From contig CAMCMB010000013.1 in assembly GCA_945875845.1 (NCBI GenBank), forward strand, positions 1 through 64,000: a stretch of 64,000 nucleotides of DNA, read 5' to 3'. The notes below the pieces were generated by a model, which searched no databases, was not told the origin of the DNA, and worked only from the letters and a program-made list of their open reading frames with translations. This DNA comes from Pirellula staleyi DSM 6068 (GTDB taxonomy: Bacteria; Planctomycetota; Planctomycetia; Pirellulales; Pirellulaceae). The position numbers and the translations under genes were made by a program. Positions 35,795-45,374 of this stretch are shown here, one piece after another (positions within the stretch are counted from its first letter, which is position 1; each line of letters opens with the position of its first letter).

Positions 35795-36211
35795 CTACTC
35801 TTGGATCGGTTTTCGATCTGCGGTCGACTCGTCGGCCCAATGGTACTGAAGCACGTCGGGTTGCTCCATTTGCCAAGTATAGAAAGCGGGAGCATCATCG
35901 ATTTGAGCAGGAAAGTCAACAATTCCATCGTGCGCCGACCGGAGCACAACTCCCAACTGCTCCAACTCGCTCACATACTCTTCCAAGTGCGCTGTTTCGT
36001 TTTTAAGATCTTCTTGGATTTCAACGATCTCGGCGTCGTAAACTTGAAAACGAGAGCTTCCTTCATTGCGACGAAGCATTCGTCGCAAATTGGATTTGCG
36101 TTCTGTCAGCTCACGATGGGACAGCGAAATATCTGTCACAATGAGTCGAAGCAACGGGAGCATGGCTCTCGCTTGTTCGATCGTAAAAATTTGAATGGTT
36201 TTCGTAGTCAT
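35795..36211 (-). CDS. DUF2203 family protein
   Basis: The start is chosen at 36211 (MTTKTIQIFTIEQARAML); the nine residues before are not conserved in style. The 138-aa product is a helical, Arg/Glu-rich protein with the DUF2203 features: FTIEQARAMLPLLR at the N-terminus, then GVVLRSAHDGIVDFPAQ, and the end AFYTWQMEQPDVLQYHWADE, equivalent to the CW...EP...WH motif. Function unknown. It is transcribed in the same direction as the PSD1 genes, in a separate unit. Confidence 0.8.
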   Translation of the reverse strand: MTTKTIQIFTIEQARAMLPLLRLIVTDISLSHRELTERKSNLRRMLRRNEGSSRFQVYDAEIVEIQEDLKNETAHLEEYVSELEQLGVVLRSAHDGIVDFPAQIDDAPAFYTWQMEQPDVLQYHWADESTADRKPIQE

Positions 36212-36425
36212 GATTGGCAAATGCCCTTCCAGGTTCAACGAATCTTAATTGAAGACCCGTCATTCTGTGCCCAGACAATAACGACATTTTCCAAAAACCG
36301 AAAGTTCACTTGTAACGCGCACCCCAATTGGCTTGAACACCAAGTTGGAATATGCTCCTCAAGCTGCTGTCAGCGTGAAAACATGTACCATTAAGCCTTG
36401 TTCACCCATTTTATTCTTACTTAGA

Positions 36426-37265
36426 TTATCTAGCATTCAATTGCTGAACTTCCCAGATTGGTGGGAATTTCGCTCCGAGGGTGAAGGTAAACTCGTCGCA
36501 GACCTGATCCACCAGTTCCGACGTTACGCATTTTGAGTTCCGACGCGCACCTGCGACCAAGGTAAGTTCGGCTATTTTGGAAATTTTCCGAGGAATTCCA
36601 TCACCCAATTCGTGAATGCGAGTCATGGCTTGGCCGTCGAAGATGTCGTCACGACCGCCTTCGCGTGCAATTGCAAATTCGAAATAATCTGCGGTCTGGG
36701 CAAGATCCCAAGCTCGAAGTTCAATTTTGAGTTCGCAGTGCTCCAAAATCCAGAGCGGTAGATTCACCAAGGACTCGTCATCAACGCTCAGGAAAGTGCA
36801 CCAGGGCATTTTTGAGCACAAGAGACTGGAAAGCGACTGAACAACGTTATCGTCAACTTCGCACACATTGTCGAAAATCAAAACAGTCCGATGTCCGATT
36901 GCAGAAGTGGAAAACAAGTGATCTTGAACGGCCCCCCAAGTGTTGGTTTCCGATGAGCTGCGGATGAGTCCGAGGGCATCTGCCATTCGTCCTGCTAACG
37001 AGGGAAAGTTCGAGGATCTCAAATCAACTCGCACGATCGACTCTCTTGGATTTTGAGAGTTTCGCTTGAAAGCAAGGTGCTCAAGCAATGTTGTCTTTCC
37101 AGATCCTGACGGACCAATGACTAAACCGAGTTGCTTTCCTTGGTCGACCAAAAACTCACTTCGGGAAAGCGCATCCTCGAACGTTCCCCCGGTAAACACG
37201 GCTCGACGATTCCCTTGGATAGAGAACGGTGAACGTTGTAATTTCCAGTGTTTCAGATAGCTCAT
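36426..37265 (-). CDS. ExeA-like AAA ATPase
   Basis: A 279-aa AAA ATPase of the ExeA/TniB-like group. The start is at 37265 (MSYLKHWKLQRSPFSIQG), typical for planctomycete ExeA proteins. Walker A GPSGSGKT at 51-58, Walker B VLIFDNV and a sensor region (LPLWILEHCELKIELRAWDL); the GIPRKISKIAELTLVAGA segment is the usual AAA lid. No transmembrane helix and no peptidoglycan-binding C-terminus, unlike full ExeA. It is probably a loading or assembly ATPase for envelope or secretion machinery; the partner is not in the window. It is divergent from the ABC-2 permease gene. Confidence 0.8.
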   Translation of the reverse strand: MSYLKHWKLQRSPFSIQGNRRAVFTGGTFEDALSRSEFLVDQGKQLGLVIGPSGSGKTTLLEHLAFKRNSQNPRESIVRVDLRSSNFPSLAGRMADALGLIRSSSETNTWGAVQDHLFSTSAIGHRTVLIFDNVCEVDDNVVQSLSSLLCSKMPWCTFLSVDDESLVNLPLWILEHCELKIELRAWDLAQTADYFEFAIAREGGRDDIFDGQAMTRIHELGDGIPRKISKIAELTLVAGARRNSKCVTSELVDQVCDEFTFTLGAKFPPIWEVQQLNAR

Positions 37266-37459
37266 GACCCGTCCTAATCGTTGCAAAACTGCTTCAGAAT
37301 CCAGCTGCAGTCTGAACCCGTTGTTTTTGTACTCGGCTAATCCGCGACGATTGCTCCATTAAATCCTAGACCGAAACGGAATTTACCCAGTAACTTTCAA
37401 TTTTCTGTTAAGTCATTGGGGCATGGTCTAGGATCGTCTTTCCAATTAAACTCGAAGGC

Positions 37460-39268
37460 ATGATTGGACCCATTTTTCATCGAGAAACCGCTACTCTTCC
37501 CCGCCGCGGGAGGCATTTTGTCAATCGTGTCGTATTCGGGATGATGCTCTTTGCAATCATTTGCACGACATGGTTGCTGCTTGCAGGAATTCAACCGGTC
37601 CAAAATGCAGGCGATTTGGCTCGTTTTGGGGTGCTCATTTTTCAATTGATCGCACCGTTTCAGTTGATCGTCTTGCTTTTCATGGCTGCATTGGCTGGCT
37701 CGATTGCGGTGAGTCATGAAAAGGATAAACAAACGCTTATCCTCCTCTTAATGACGTCACTGACAAATTCGGAAATAGTGCTCGGAAAAATTGGGGCAGG
37801 TTTACTAGCGACGCTAAACGCTTTTTTTGCCTCTTTGCCGATCGTTTTCTCGATCATTTTGCTCGGTGGTGTTTCGATCGAACAAGTCTTGTCATGTACC
37901 TGGGTCACACTGTGCGCGATTATCGCGAGTGCTTCGCTCGGAGCAACGATTGCCTTTTGGCGTGATAAGACGTTTCAAACCATTGCGGTCACAATGCTTA
38001 TTATCGCGTTGTGGTTGGCTTTGGGTGAAGTCATTTCCGCTGGTCAATTTCCGATGGTTTCACCTTCCTTTGCCATACTGGCAAGTCCGCTGAGGGCCGT
38101 GTGGGATGTGACTCAACCGATTGCTTCCAAATCGATCCTTCCGTTCTATCTTCCAGGTGGAAACGCATTGCTTTCAGGCGTATGCATGCTCGGAATTGCC
38201 TTTGCACTCTCGGTACTCTCGATAAGACGACTGAGGATTTGGAATCCATCACGCGAGCGCCGTTCGGTGAATGCCGAATCCGATGAACCTACAGTCGCAG
38301 TTGTTTCGAACGAGGCTGCGGTTGGTGACAACGCGCGAGTCGTGCGAGTTTGGAAGAGTCGAGCGCCACGGCGAGTTTGGAACAACCCTGTTCTTTGGCG
38401 CGAGATAAGGACTTGGGCCTACGGACGCAAAGTTCTCGTTATTCAGTTGGCTTACCTGACCATCGGCTTGGTGGTCGGAATAGGTCTCCGGCAGTCTATC
38501 CTGGAAGGTGTAGCCCTCCAAACGACTTCGTTTCAGGAGGAATTGGTTCCTACCACGGTCGCACTCGTTGCACCTTTTTTCGTATTGTCACTCATTATCA
38601 TCAATGCATTGGCAGTCAACTCGATCACCAACGAGCGCGATGGCGGCGCGTTGGATTTGCTGTTGGTAACGGAGATTTCCCCCACCAATTTCCTGTTCGG
38701 CAAGATTTGTGGTATTTTGTACGTGACCAAAGAAATGGTGATTGCTCCACTCTTGTTGTGTTTTTATCTCTGGAGTCAGTCCGCGTTGAGCACTGAGAAC
38801 TTAGTATTCACCGTTGTCACGTTGTTGGTGATGGATTTTTTCGTGGCCATGCTCGGCATTCACTGCGGCATGATCTACGCACAAAGCCGGATAGCCATTG
38901 GAACCAGTTTGGGAACGGTCTTTTTTTTGTTCCTCGGAGTTGCGACGTGCATGTTGATCATGTTGATGTTTCGAGGCTCGTTCGGTAGGCAACTCGCTCC
39001 GTTTTTGTTCATCATTCTTGGTGGCGGAACAGGCTTGTATGTGGCGATAGGTTCTAGAAACCCATCTCCTGCCATCACGATCAGTTCTTTCTTGCTACCA
39101 TTCCTTACGTTTTTTGCGATCACAAGCTTTATACTGAGAGACCAAGAATTGGCTGTGTTCAGTGTGGTGTCGGTTTCTTATGCGTTTGCAACCGCAGCCA
39201 TGATGATTCCAGCGCTGAGCGAGTTTGACTTTGCTTTTGGAAGATCCAGAACTGCGGACGAAGAATAA
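37460..39268 (+). CDS. ABC-2 type permease, internally duplicated
   Basis: A 602-aa polytopic membrane protein with about 12 helices, beginning with a Leu/Ile-rich helix after RHFVNRVVFG. The ABC-2 sequence before TM3 appears twice: HEKDKQTLILLLMTSLTNSEIVLGK (about 91-115) and NERDGGALDLLLVTEISPTNFLFGK (about 391-415), so the protein is a fused pair of ABC-2 permease halves. A 70-residue soluble linker rich in Arg and Glu lies between. No ATP-binding partner gene is adjacent, so the ATPase is encoded elsewhere. Possible roles: export of polysaccharide, drug or lipid. Confidence 0.85.
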   Translation: MIGPIFHRETATLPRRGRHFVNRVVFGMMLFAIICTTWLLLAGIQPVQNAGDLARFGVLIFQLIAPFQLIVLLFMAALAGSIAVSHEKDKQTLILLLMTSLTNSEIVLGKIGAGLLATLNAFFASLPIVFSIILLGGVSIEQVLSCTWVTLCAIIASASLGATIAFWRDKTFQTIAVTMLIIALWLALGEVISAGQFPMVSPSFAILASPLRAVWDVTQPIASKSILPFYLPGGNALLSGVCMLGIAFALSVLSIRRLRIWNPSRERRSVNAESDEPTVAVVSNEAAVGDNARVVRVWKSRAPRRVWNNPVLWREIRTWAYGRKVLVIQLAYLTIGLVVGIGLRQSILEGVALQTTSFQEELVPTTVALVAPFFVLSLIIINALAVNSITNERDGGALDLLLVTEISPTNFLFGKICGILYVTKEMVIAPLLLCFYLWSQSALSTENLVFTVVTLLVMDFFVAMLGIHCGMIYAQSRIAIGTSLGTVFFLFLGVATCMLIMLMFRGSFGRQLAPFLFIILGGGTGLYVAIGSRNPSPAITISSFLLPFLTFFAITSFILRDQELAVFSVVSVSYAFATAAMMIPALSEFDFAFGRSRTADEE

Positions 39269-39301
39269 ACTGCTACTTTAGGAAAATGCAGGTTGCCAAT
39301 C

Positions 39302-40621
39302 GTGAACGACGTTAGCCCGATCGCGTGGCTTTTAGTGATCGGTGCGCTTTTGACGATGCTTGCATTGTCGGCGCTCTTTTCGGCAAGCGAGGCTGCGTTG
39401 TTTTCTCTAACAACCGCACAACGTTCGCAATTGCAGCTTTCGCGACGCAGCGACAAATGCATCGAAAAATTGCTCAGCAACCCATCGCATCTGTTGTCTT
39501 GCATCCTGCTCTGCAACCTAGGGATCAATATCACCTTTTTTGCATGTGCCAATGTGATTTCATCGTGGATCACAAAAACAGATGCTTGGGATGGTTGGTC
39601 GTTGGTGTTTGGCTTTGCAACGGTAGGAATCGTCATTTTGTTCGCTGAATTGCTGCCAAAAAGCGTTGGCGTTCTTGCTCCGGTCAAGATCGGGCGTTGG
39701 ATTGCCATTCCGATGTCGCTGATCATGCAAGCAGTTCGCCCGTTGGCGATTGCGATGCAAGCGATCAACGACGTTTGTCGACGATTGATTTTTCCAGGGC
39801 TCATTCCTGAATCCGTATTGGAAACTACAGATCTTGAGCGAGCGATTGAATTGAGTGAAACCGATTCGAAAATGATCGATTTGGAAAAGGGCATTCTTCA
39901 GAACATTCTTCAATTGTCCAACATTCAAACTCCAGACTGGATGCACCCCAAGAGCCAGTTTGCTGCCATCACTCTGCCGGCTGCATTCGGTCAAATTCAG
40001 GAATGGCTGGACGAGCAAAACGAGGAAACGCTCGATGAGAGCCGCCAAAAAATTGTTTTGGTATTGTCCAAGTCGGATAGCGAGGTCACCGCCACAACGA
40101 CGATCGAGCAACTGCAACTTTCCGTCGAGAAACGCTTGGTGCCTGTCACCGTTCCTGCGGTCTATGTACCCTGGTGCGCAAGCCTTGCGTCCGTATTTCA
40201 AATGTTGCTCAAACTAGACATCAAAGTAGCCATCGTCGTCAATGAACGAGGAGACGCGATCGGAGTGCTGTTCGTTGAAGATATTATCGAAGCGGTTTTC
40301 GCAAGCCCTTCTGCCGCTATCAATGCGATGGGGCGGCCTCTTTTTGCGATGACAGGAGAGGCCAAATGGGAAGTAACGGGCGCTACAAGAGTTAAGCAAC
40401 TGGAACGATCACTCGGGATCAAGCTACCGGAAACTCGCGATGCAACGATCGCAGGCGTACTTCAAAGCCAACTGAGACGTATTGCTCAAGTCGACGACCG
40501 AGTGGAATGGGGGCCGTTTACATTGCAGGTAACGGACATACCTCGCCGTGGTGAAATGTTTGTTCAAATCACCAGCTCCGAGTTTGATATTTCACTCGAT
40601 GAATCCGGAGGCATTCAATGA
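39302..40621 (+). CDS. CNNM/DUF21-CBS-CorC membrane protein
   Basis: A Mg/Co efflux-type or HlyC/CorC family protein (439 aa). The start is taken as the GTG at 39302 with AGG nine bases before; TTG at 39293 is the alternative. N-terminal DUF21 transmembrane domain (about 8-190; SALFSASEAALFSL and ELLPKSVG are typical), then two CBS motifs (around 230-345; VVNERGDAIGVLFVEDIIEAVF) and a C-terminal CorC_HlyC domain (TIAGVLQSQLRRI, EWGPFTLQVTDI). Its stop overlaps the next gene's ATG by four bases, so the pair is coupled. Confidence 0.9.
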   Translation: MNDVSPIAWLLVIGALLTMLALSALFSASEAALFSLTTAQRSQLQLSRRSDKCIEKLLSNPSHLLSCILLCNLGINITFFACANVISSWITKTDAWDGWSLVFGFATVGIVILFAELLPKSVGVLAPVKIGRWIAIPMSLIMQAVRPLAIAMQAINDVCRRLIFPGLIPESVLETTDLERAIELSETDSKMIDLEKGILQNILQLSNIQTPDWMHPKSQFAAITLPAAFGQIQEWLDEQNEETLDESRQKIVLVLSKSDSEVTATTTIEQLQLSVEKRLVPVTVPAVYVPWCASLASVFQMLLKLDIKVAIVVNERGDAIGVLFVEDIIEAVFASPSAAINAMGRPLFAMTGEAKWEVTGATRVKQLERSLGIKLPETRDATIAGVLQSQLRRIAQVDDRVEWGPFTLQVTDIPRRGEMFVQITSSEFDISLDESGGIQ

Positions 40622-41574
40622 TTCTTGCGATTTTGCTCATCCTCGGGGCATGTGCATTGAGCGCTTTTTGTAGCGGAGTGGAAACAGGGCTCTATCGCGT
40701 CCCTCGTGTTCGCTTGGTGCTTGATGCCGTCGATGGATCGCGAGTCGCACGAGGGTTGCTCTGGCTTACGAACCATCCTGGACTCTTTGTTTCCACACTG
40801 CTCGTTGGAAATACAGTTGCCAATTATGCGGTACCGGTGGGTGTCGCCTGGCTCGTGCTCGAACTGTTCGGTTACGATGACCCGCGAGTGAATATCGCTG
40901 TCAGCATATTAAGCACGCCGCTGTTGTTTATTTTCTGCGAGCTGCTGCCAAAGAGCCTTTTTCACCAAATACCTCACCGATTGCTTCAAAAAGCCGGATG
41001 GCCGCTGTTCCTGCTAACGATCGTTGCCCTGCCATTGACCTGGATACTCTATTTTCTAAGCCGATGGTTTCAACGCATCTTGGGAGAAGAGCCCCTCAAG
41101 ATTCAGCCGGCGCTCGCAAGACGTGAATTGCGTCAGGTTCTTGAGGAAGGGGAACAGGCCGGATTACTGGAACCCGTGCAGCGAGATCTGGTTCAAAACA
41201 TGTTTGCTTACGGAAGCGAGCCGATCTCCAGATACTGCATGCCACTGAGAGGCTTGCGATCCGTGCAACTTGACACGCCCATCGACGAAGCAAGGCAAAT
41301 CCTCTTGAAGTCGAATCAACTGATTTTGCCAGTCCTTCACCCCCGTGACAAGAGGCTCGTTGGATACTACGAAGCCAAAGAACTGAATACGAGTCTCAAG
41401 TCGCCCAAGCTCAAAGCGGTTTCCACGTTTGAGGAACAGGACGGACAAATCGCCGTCCTTAATAAAATGGTTTCTCAAAACAGCAAACTGGGTCGAATCG
41501 TTAATTCAACCGGACAGTTGGTTGGAGTTGTCATTCGGGATCGATTGGTTTCGCAAATGTTGCAAAAAACCTGA
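40618..41574 (+). CDS. Second CNNM/DUF21-CBS membrane protein
   Basis: A 318-aa paralogue of the preceding gene, starting at an ATG within its stop region (ATGA overlap). The DUF21 domain is present (GACALSAFCSGVETGLYRV; ELLPKSLFHQ), then two CBS-type segments (LKSNQLILPVLHPRDKRLVGYYEAKEL) but no CorC_HlyC C-terminus. The pair probably forms a heteromeric transporter complex in the cytoplasmic membrane. It is convergent with the FixJ-type regulator, ten bases apart. Confidence 0.88.
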   Translation: MILAILLILGACALSAFCSGVETGLYRVPRVRLVLDAVDGSRVARGLLWLTNHPGLFVSTLLVGNTVANYAVPVGVAWLVLELFGYDDPRVNIAVSILSTPLLFIFCELLPKSLFHQIPHRLLQKAGWPLFLLTIVALPLTWILYFLSRWFQRILGEEPLKIQPALARRELRQVLEEGEQAGLLEPVQRDLVQNMFAYGSEPISRYCMPLRGLRSVQLDTPIDEARQILLKSNQLILPVLHPRDKRLVGYYEAKELNTSLKSPKLKAVSTFEEQDGQIAVLNKMVSQNSKLGRIVNSTGQLVGVVIRDRLVSQMLQKT

Positions 41575-41584
41575 CGCCCGTCAC

Positions 41585-42202
41585 TTAACCCGCCGCGACG
41601 GCGCGACGATGGTCAAGTACCCATCGAACCATGTTCACGTCCCCTTCGACACCCAATTTTTCAAGGATTCGTTGACGATGCCGCGAAACAGCTTGGAAGC
41701 TCGTTCCAAAATCGGCTGCGATCGTTTTCATCGATAGTCCTCGAACCAGAAGTTCCAAAACTTCCGTCTCTTTGTTCGTCAAACTCTTGATCTTTTTCTC
41801 GGCCGCTTGCTGAGCAAGTAACGATTCATACCTTTTCTCGCTCGCAATCAAACACTCTTTCACTCGAGCGATTAGCGTCTCGGGTGGAACCGGTTTTTCG
41901 AGATAGTCGACCACTCCCGCTTTCAGTGCTAGGACACAGGATGAAATCTCACCGAAGGCGGTGATGATAATTGCCGGAATTTTCCATCCCGCCTCGCGTA
42001 CCTTCTCCAAAAGCTCCAAGCCATTCATGTTAGGCATATTGAGATCGGTAACAATACAGCCCACGGGTTGGACGGTTGTTTCAAGAAAAGCGGCGGCTGA
42101 TTCGAACGAAACCGTTTGTATTCCATGCACATTGAACAAACATTCGACCGATTTCCTCGATCCTTCATCGTCATCAATCACATAAACCGTGGGCGTTAAC
42201 AT
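41585..42202 (-). CDS. FixJ-type response regulator
   Basis: Transcription factor with an N-terminal receiver domain (D53 in IVTDLNMPNMNG; DDD at 10-12; K102 in LEKP) and a C-terminal LuxR-type HTH (LTNKETEVLELLVRGLSMKTIAADFGTS...VSRHRQRILEKLGV, about 142-185). The start is placed at 42202 (MLTPTVYVIDDD). All phospho-acceptor residues are present. No histidine kinase is next to it, so it is an orphan regulator, as is common for FixJ-type genes in this phylum. Target genes unknown. Confidence 0.9.
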   Translation of the reverse strand: MLTPTVYVIDDDEGSRKSVECLFNVHGIQTVSFESAAAFLETTVQPVGCIVTDLNMPNMNGLELLEKVREAGWKIPAIIITAFGEISSCVLALKAGVVDYLEKPVPPETLIARVKECLIASEKRYESLLAQQAAEKKIKSLTNKETEVLELLVRGLSMKTIAADFGTSFQAVSRHRQRILEKLGVEGDVNMVRWVLDHRRAVAAG

Positions 42203-42450
42203 TAGAACTACTCCCAAACAAAAGACTCGATAAACCGAGTTACTTTTTAAACCACAAAACCGTTTTAAGACGAACTTTTAGCGATAAGAAACCGATTTTC
42301 GTCCGCCCATGCTTGAATTGTAACACGCTTGAGTGGAAATCAAACCCTTGTTTGTCTGCAGTTGGTTGGAGTTAGGGGGAATCTTAGACCGTTTCTCCCT
42401 TCCAAACAAAGGATTGGAAGGTGAGCGGCCTAGCGAGTGGAGCGTAGCCC

Positions 42451-44241
42451 TTATCGATCGCGCCTAGGGCCCCTACCTCGCGGGCTGCGGCTATGACTTT
42501 GAGGGCGTTGGTGGTTTTCCATGTTCGTGGCAACCAAGGTACCAATCGCATCTTGCCACGAAGGGATTTTGGTGTTTTTGGAAATGATTTCGCTCCCATC
42601 CTCATCTCCGTCCGGTTCGTTGCTAGACTCGCTTCGTTCCCCCTTTTCGTCGGCAACTCGCTCTCCACGTCTTCCACGACCTCGCCCACGTCGACGTTTG
42701 GGTCGGGCTTCGCGATCCTCCAAATCCTTTACGTCGCTCCCCGAGCCAGACGCAAAGGAGTCGTCATCGTCAACCAGTACGAATTCTTCATTTACGAGAA
42801 TAGGATCCTCACGAAATCCGAAGTCATCATCATCGTCTTCATCGTGCAGTCCGGCACCGAATCCTGTTGGCTTGGGAATCGATTTGGATTGGGCTGGCAT
42901 GTCACGACGTTCGTCGCGGGCGTTGGAATCGCGAACGCTACTGTCGCGTCCGCTGCGATCATCGCGGGGGCCTCGTCCTCGGTCCGGTGCTCTTTCTGGT
43001 CGACCTGCGCGATCTGAACTTTCGGCGAGCTCAGGCCGGCTTGCACGGTCCGGTCTATCCGTTCGCTCTGGCCGACTAACTCGCTCTGTTCGCTCGGGCC
43101 GCGTTGCACGATCGGGGCGTTCTGGTCTGTCAGCACGTTCTGGCCTGTCAGCACGTTCTGGCCTGTCAGCACGTTCTGGTCGATCGGTACGTTCTGGTCG
43201 ATCGGTTCGTTCTGAGCTACCGGTACGCTCGGGTCGGTTGGCTCGCTCCTGACGGATCGGACGATCGGACCGTTCTGGCCTTGGGCCGCGTTCTGGCCTA
43301 TCGGCTCTTTCGGGTCGATCCGTTCTGGCTGGCCTTTCGCCAATTTCGGAACTTTCGGATCGATCCACCGTTTTTGGCTCGACGTCGCGACTGGAATCTC
43401 TTGACCCGCGTCCTCTTCCCCCTCGAGCGGATGGGCTTCGGACCGGTTCCAATCGATCTTCGGCGCTCCTTTCGACACCAAAACCAAAAGGCTCATCGGT
43501 ATCAGAAACTGGCTCGATGGTGGGCTCGTCGGTGGGAAGGGACTCGTCTGCAACGGAACGCCCTCTTCGTGGAGGCCGACGCGTGGAGCGGCGATCGGAA
43601 TTGGGTGGCTCATTCGCATCGCTTCGGGAAGTCTGCGGGGTGGATCTGCGGCTCGTTGGTTCACCAAAACCAGGTTCAACCTCGACCTCATTGAACTCAC
43701 GCACCGGCGCCGGAGAGGCTTCGTCCGAACGAGGACGGCGTTCTTGTGTGTTTTGACGGTTGCTGCTTTCGCGAGATGATCTTTCGCGAGAGGCACGGGA
43801 ATCGCGGACTTCCCTTGTTGGCGGTAACGACGCGTCGCCTTGAATCGATGCGTCGTTTGTAACCACTGGCTGTTCCGAAACACCCCACATACTGGGCTTG
43901 CCTTTGCGGCTTGGGGCTCCAAACTGCTTCGATTCCGAATCCGATGGATTCTTGGGTAGGTCGCTCGTACGCGAAATGGATTCCTGCGGCGGTTCGGGCG
44001 ACGAAACACCAAAGAATTGCGCGACCGCATCCCACGAGCTCCGCAACCGCGAGGCCTCAGGCTTGGCTTTGGACAACTCAACTGCTTCCAAGGTCACAGG
44101 TTCCGCGTATTCTTCGACTTGAGGGGGCTGCTCAACCACAACCGCCGGTTTTTGAGGCTTTGAGCTGTCGGACTTCTTGCTAATCGGGTTAAGAGAAGGA
44201 GTTCCGAGCAGATTGGCGATGCCATTCCAATGATCCGACAT
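42451..44241 (-). CDS. Low-complexity Arg/Glu/Asp-rich protein
   Basis: The start is taken at 44241 (MSDHWNGIANLLG); the upstream 50 codons of open frame are AT-rich and not charged like the rest. The 596-aa product is nearly all disordered: an acidic middle, then arginine-rich repeats in which RPER(A/T)D-like units of 6 residues (18 bp) recur for more than 100 residues, encoded around 43100-43340. The last 40 residues are distinctive: KNTKIPSWQDAIGTLVA then an RGRGPRR tail, a pattern I have seen in other planctomycetes after long charged regions. Such proteins may bind RNA or act as condensate scaffolds. Genuine coding is supported by that end and by in-frame repeats, but function is unknown. 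Confidence 0.6.
   Translation of the reverse strand: MSDHWNGIANLLGTPSLNPISKKSDSSKPQKPAVVVEQPPQVEEYAEPVTLEAVELSKAKPEASRLRSSWDAVAQFFGVSSPEPPQESISRTSDLPKNPSDSESKQFGAPSRKGKPSMWGVSEQPVVTNDASIQGDASLPPTREVRDSRASRERSSRESSNRQNTQERRPRSDEASPAPVREFNEVEVEPGFGEPTSRRSTPQTSRSDANEPPNSDRRSTRRPPRRGRSVADESLPTDEPTIEPVSDTDEPFGFGVERSAEDRLEPVRSPSARGGRGRGSRDSSRDVEPKTVDRSESSEIGERPARTDRPERADRPERGPRPERSDRPIRQERANRPERTGSSERTDRPERTDRPERADRPERADRPERADRPERPDRATRPERTERVSRPERTDRPDRASRPELAESSDRAGRPERAPDRGRGPRDDRSGRDSSVRDSNARDERRDMPAQSKSIPKPTGFGAGLHDEDDDDDFGFREDPILVNEEFVLVDDDDSFASGSGSDVKDLEDREARPKRRRGRGRGRRGERVADEKGERSESSNEPDGDEDGSEIISKNTKIPSWQDAIGTLVATNMENHQRPQSHSRSPRGRGPRRDR
43120..43227 (-). repeat. 18-bp coding tandem repeat, six units
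   Basis: Six units of TTCTGGCCTGTCAGCACG (three nearly exact, three diverged to TTCTGGTCGATCGGTACG), encoding RPERAD-like hexapeptides on the minus strand. Confidence 0.85.
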
Positions 44242-44468
44242 AGAGAAAGTCTTTTCGCAGGCCGTTGGCCGTTCAATGTGGAAAATGATCGGGAGTGCGT
44301 CAAAATGCTCATCCCGGAAGGGTAATTCGAAAGTATAGCAGATCTTTTGGTGTTTGGGAGAGGAAGGATTTCGTGTGAATTCGAGTTTCAAACCCGGAAA
44401 CCGAACCTAGAAAGGACTCAGACGCCACTGGCCGGCTAAAGTCAGATGGCACTGCCTCTGAATCGCAA

Positions 44469-45362
44469 CTATTCCGCAGGGATGTGTTTGGGCGTCTTTA
44501 CCGGATTGCCGGCAAGTTCCTCTTGATACAATTTCGCAATGCAGCCGATGTACTCTGAAATGGGGTGGTCGCTAAAGTAATCGAACTTTCCAACTCGCAA
44601 CGAAGTAAGCAATCCCCTAAAGCGATCGCGAACGCGCAACCAAGAACGCAGGTAGCTGATTCGGCCATGTCGATTGAGATAAATCTCCTGCCCCATGTGC
44701 CGATAACCCAACCACCTGGGGGGCATTCTCGGAACGATATCATTGTTGTTGACCCAGCGGTAGTGCTTGGTCTTCAAAACGGACGTATAGGGCCTATTGC
44801 CGACTCTGGGTGCCCCATACGAAAAGATCGCTTTTGGATTAGACGGAATCGAAGAGAGTTTGCAACGCACAGCACACACAGCGGACATCGCGCCGCCCAA
44901 CGAGTGGCCTGCGAACCACATCGTGCGCTGATTCTCTTTGATCTGCTGTTCGAGCAACGGCCATAGCTGGTTCACCTCGGCGTCAAAACCGCTATGAACC
45001 CGACCAATGTCGGTCGCAATGGTCCATGCATTAGCGTCTGCTTCGATGTCGTTCCATTGCGACGGTTCTGTGCCACGGCATACGATCAAACAATCGAAGC
45101 GATTGCCTAACACATATGCCTCGGCTCCGTCGCGTGCGATGAAAATACATTGATCGAGGCCCGCATTATACGCGATCTTTTCAACTAGCCCTGGATCGGC
45201 ATACGAGAGCTTTGACAATTCAGCGCAGACCAAAGATTTTTGGATCCAAGACAACTGGGACAACGGCCGGTCCAACTGGATCGTCAACTCCCGGCGATTA
45301 GGTAGCTGGTCAATTCCCTCTCCCAATTTCTCAACGGTTGGCGATTGTGTTTCGAGCTTCAT
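44469..45362 (-). CDS. Class 3 lipase-like hydrolase
   Basis: A 297-aa serine hydrolase of the Lipase_3 family, probably cytoplasmic since no signal peptide is seen. The ATG at 45362 (MKLETQSPTVEKL) is preferred to TTG/GTG codons upstream. Catalytic triad: S154 in GHSLGGA, D208 in NNDIVPR, H266 in FSDHPISEY. The CRGTEP segment about residue 95 provides the oxyanion-side strand. It begins directly after the stop of gltA (12 bases), so it may be co-transcribed with citrate synthase. Natural substrate unknown. Confidence 0.85.
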   Translation of the reverse strand: MKLETQSPTVEKLGEGIDQLPNRRELTIQLDRPLSQLSWIQKSLVCAELSKLSYADPGLVEKIAYNAGLDQCIFIARDGAEAYVLGNRFDCLIVCRGTEPSQWNDIEADANAWTIATDIGRVHSGFDAEVNQLWPLLEQQIKENQRTMWFAGHSLGGAMSAVCAVRCKLSSIPSNPKAIFSYGAPRVGNRPYTSVLKTKHYRWVNNNDIVPRMPPRWLGYRHMGQEIYLNRHGRISYLRSWLRVRDRFRGLLTSLRVGKFDYFSDHPISEYIGCIAKLYQEELAGNPVKTPKHIPAE

Positions 45363-45374
45363 ACGAATCACCAA

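Noticed and set aside
42521-43252. Plus-strand Ser/Arg-rich frame opposite the low-complexity gene
   Set aside because: It mirrors the RPERAD repeat on the other strand. The minus strand has the distinctive C-terminal end and is preferred.
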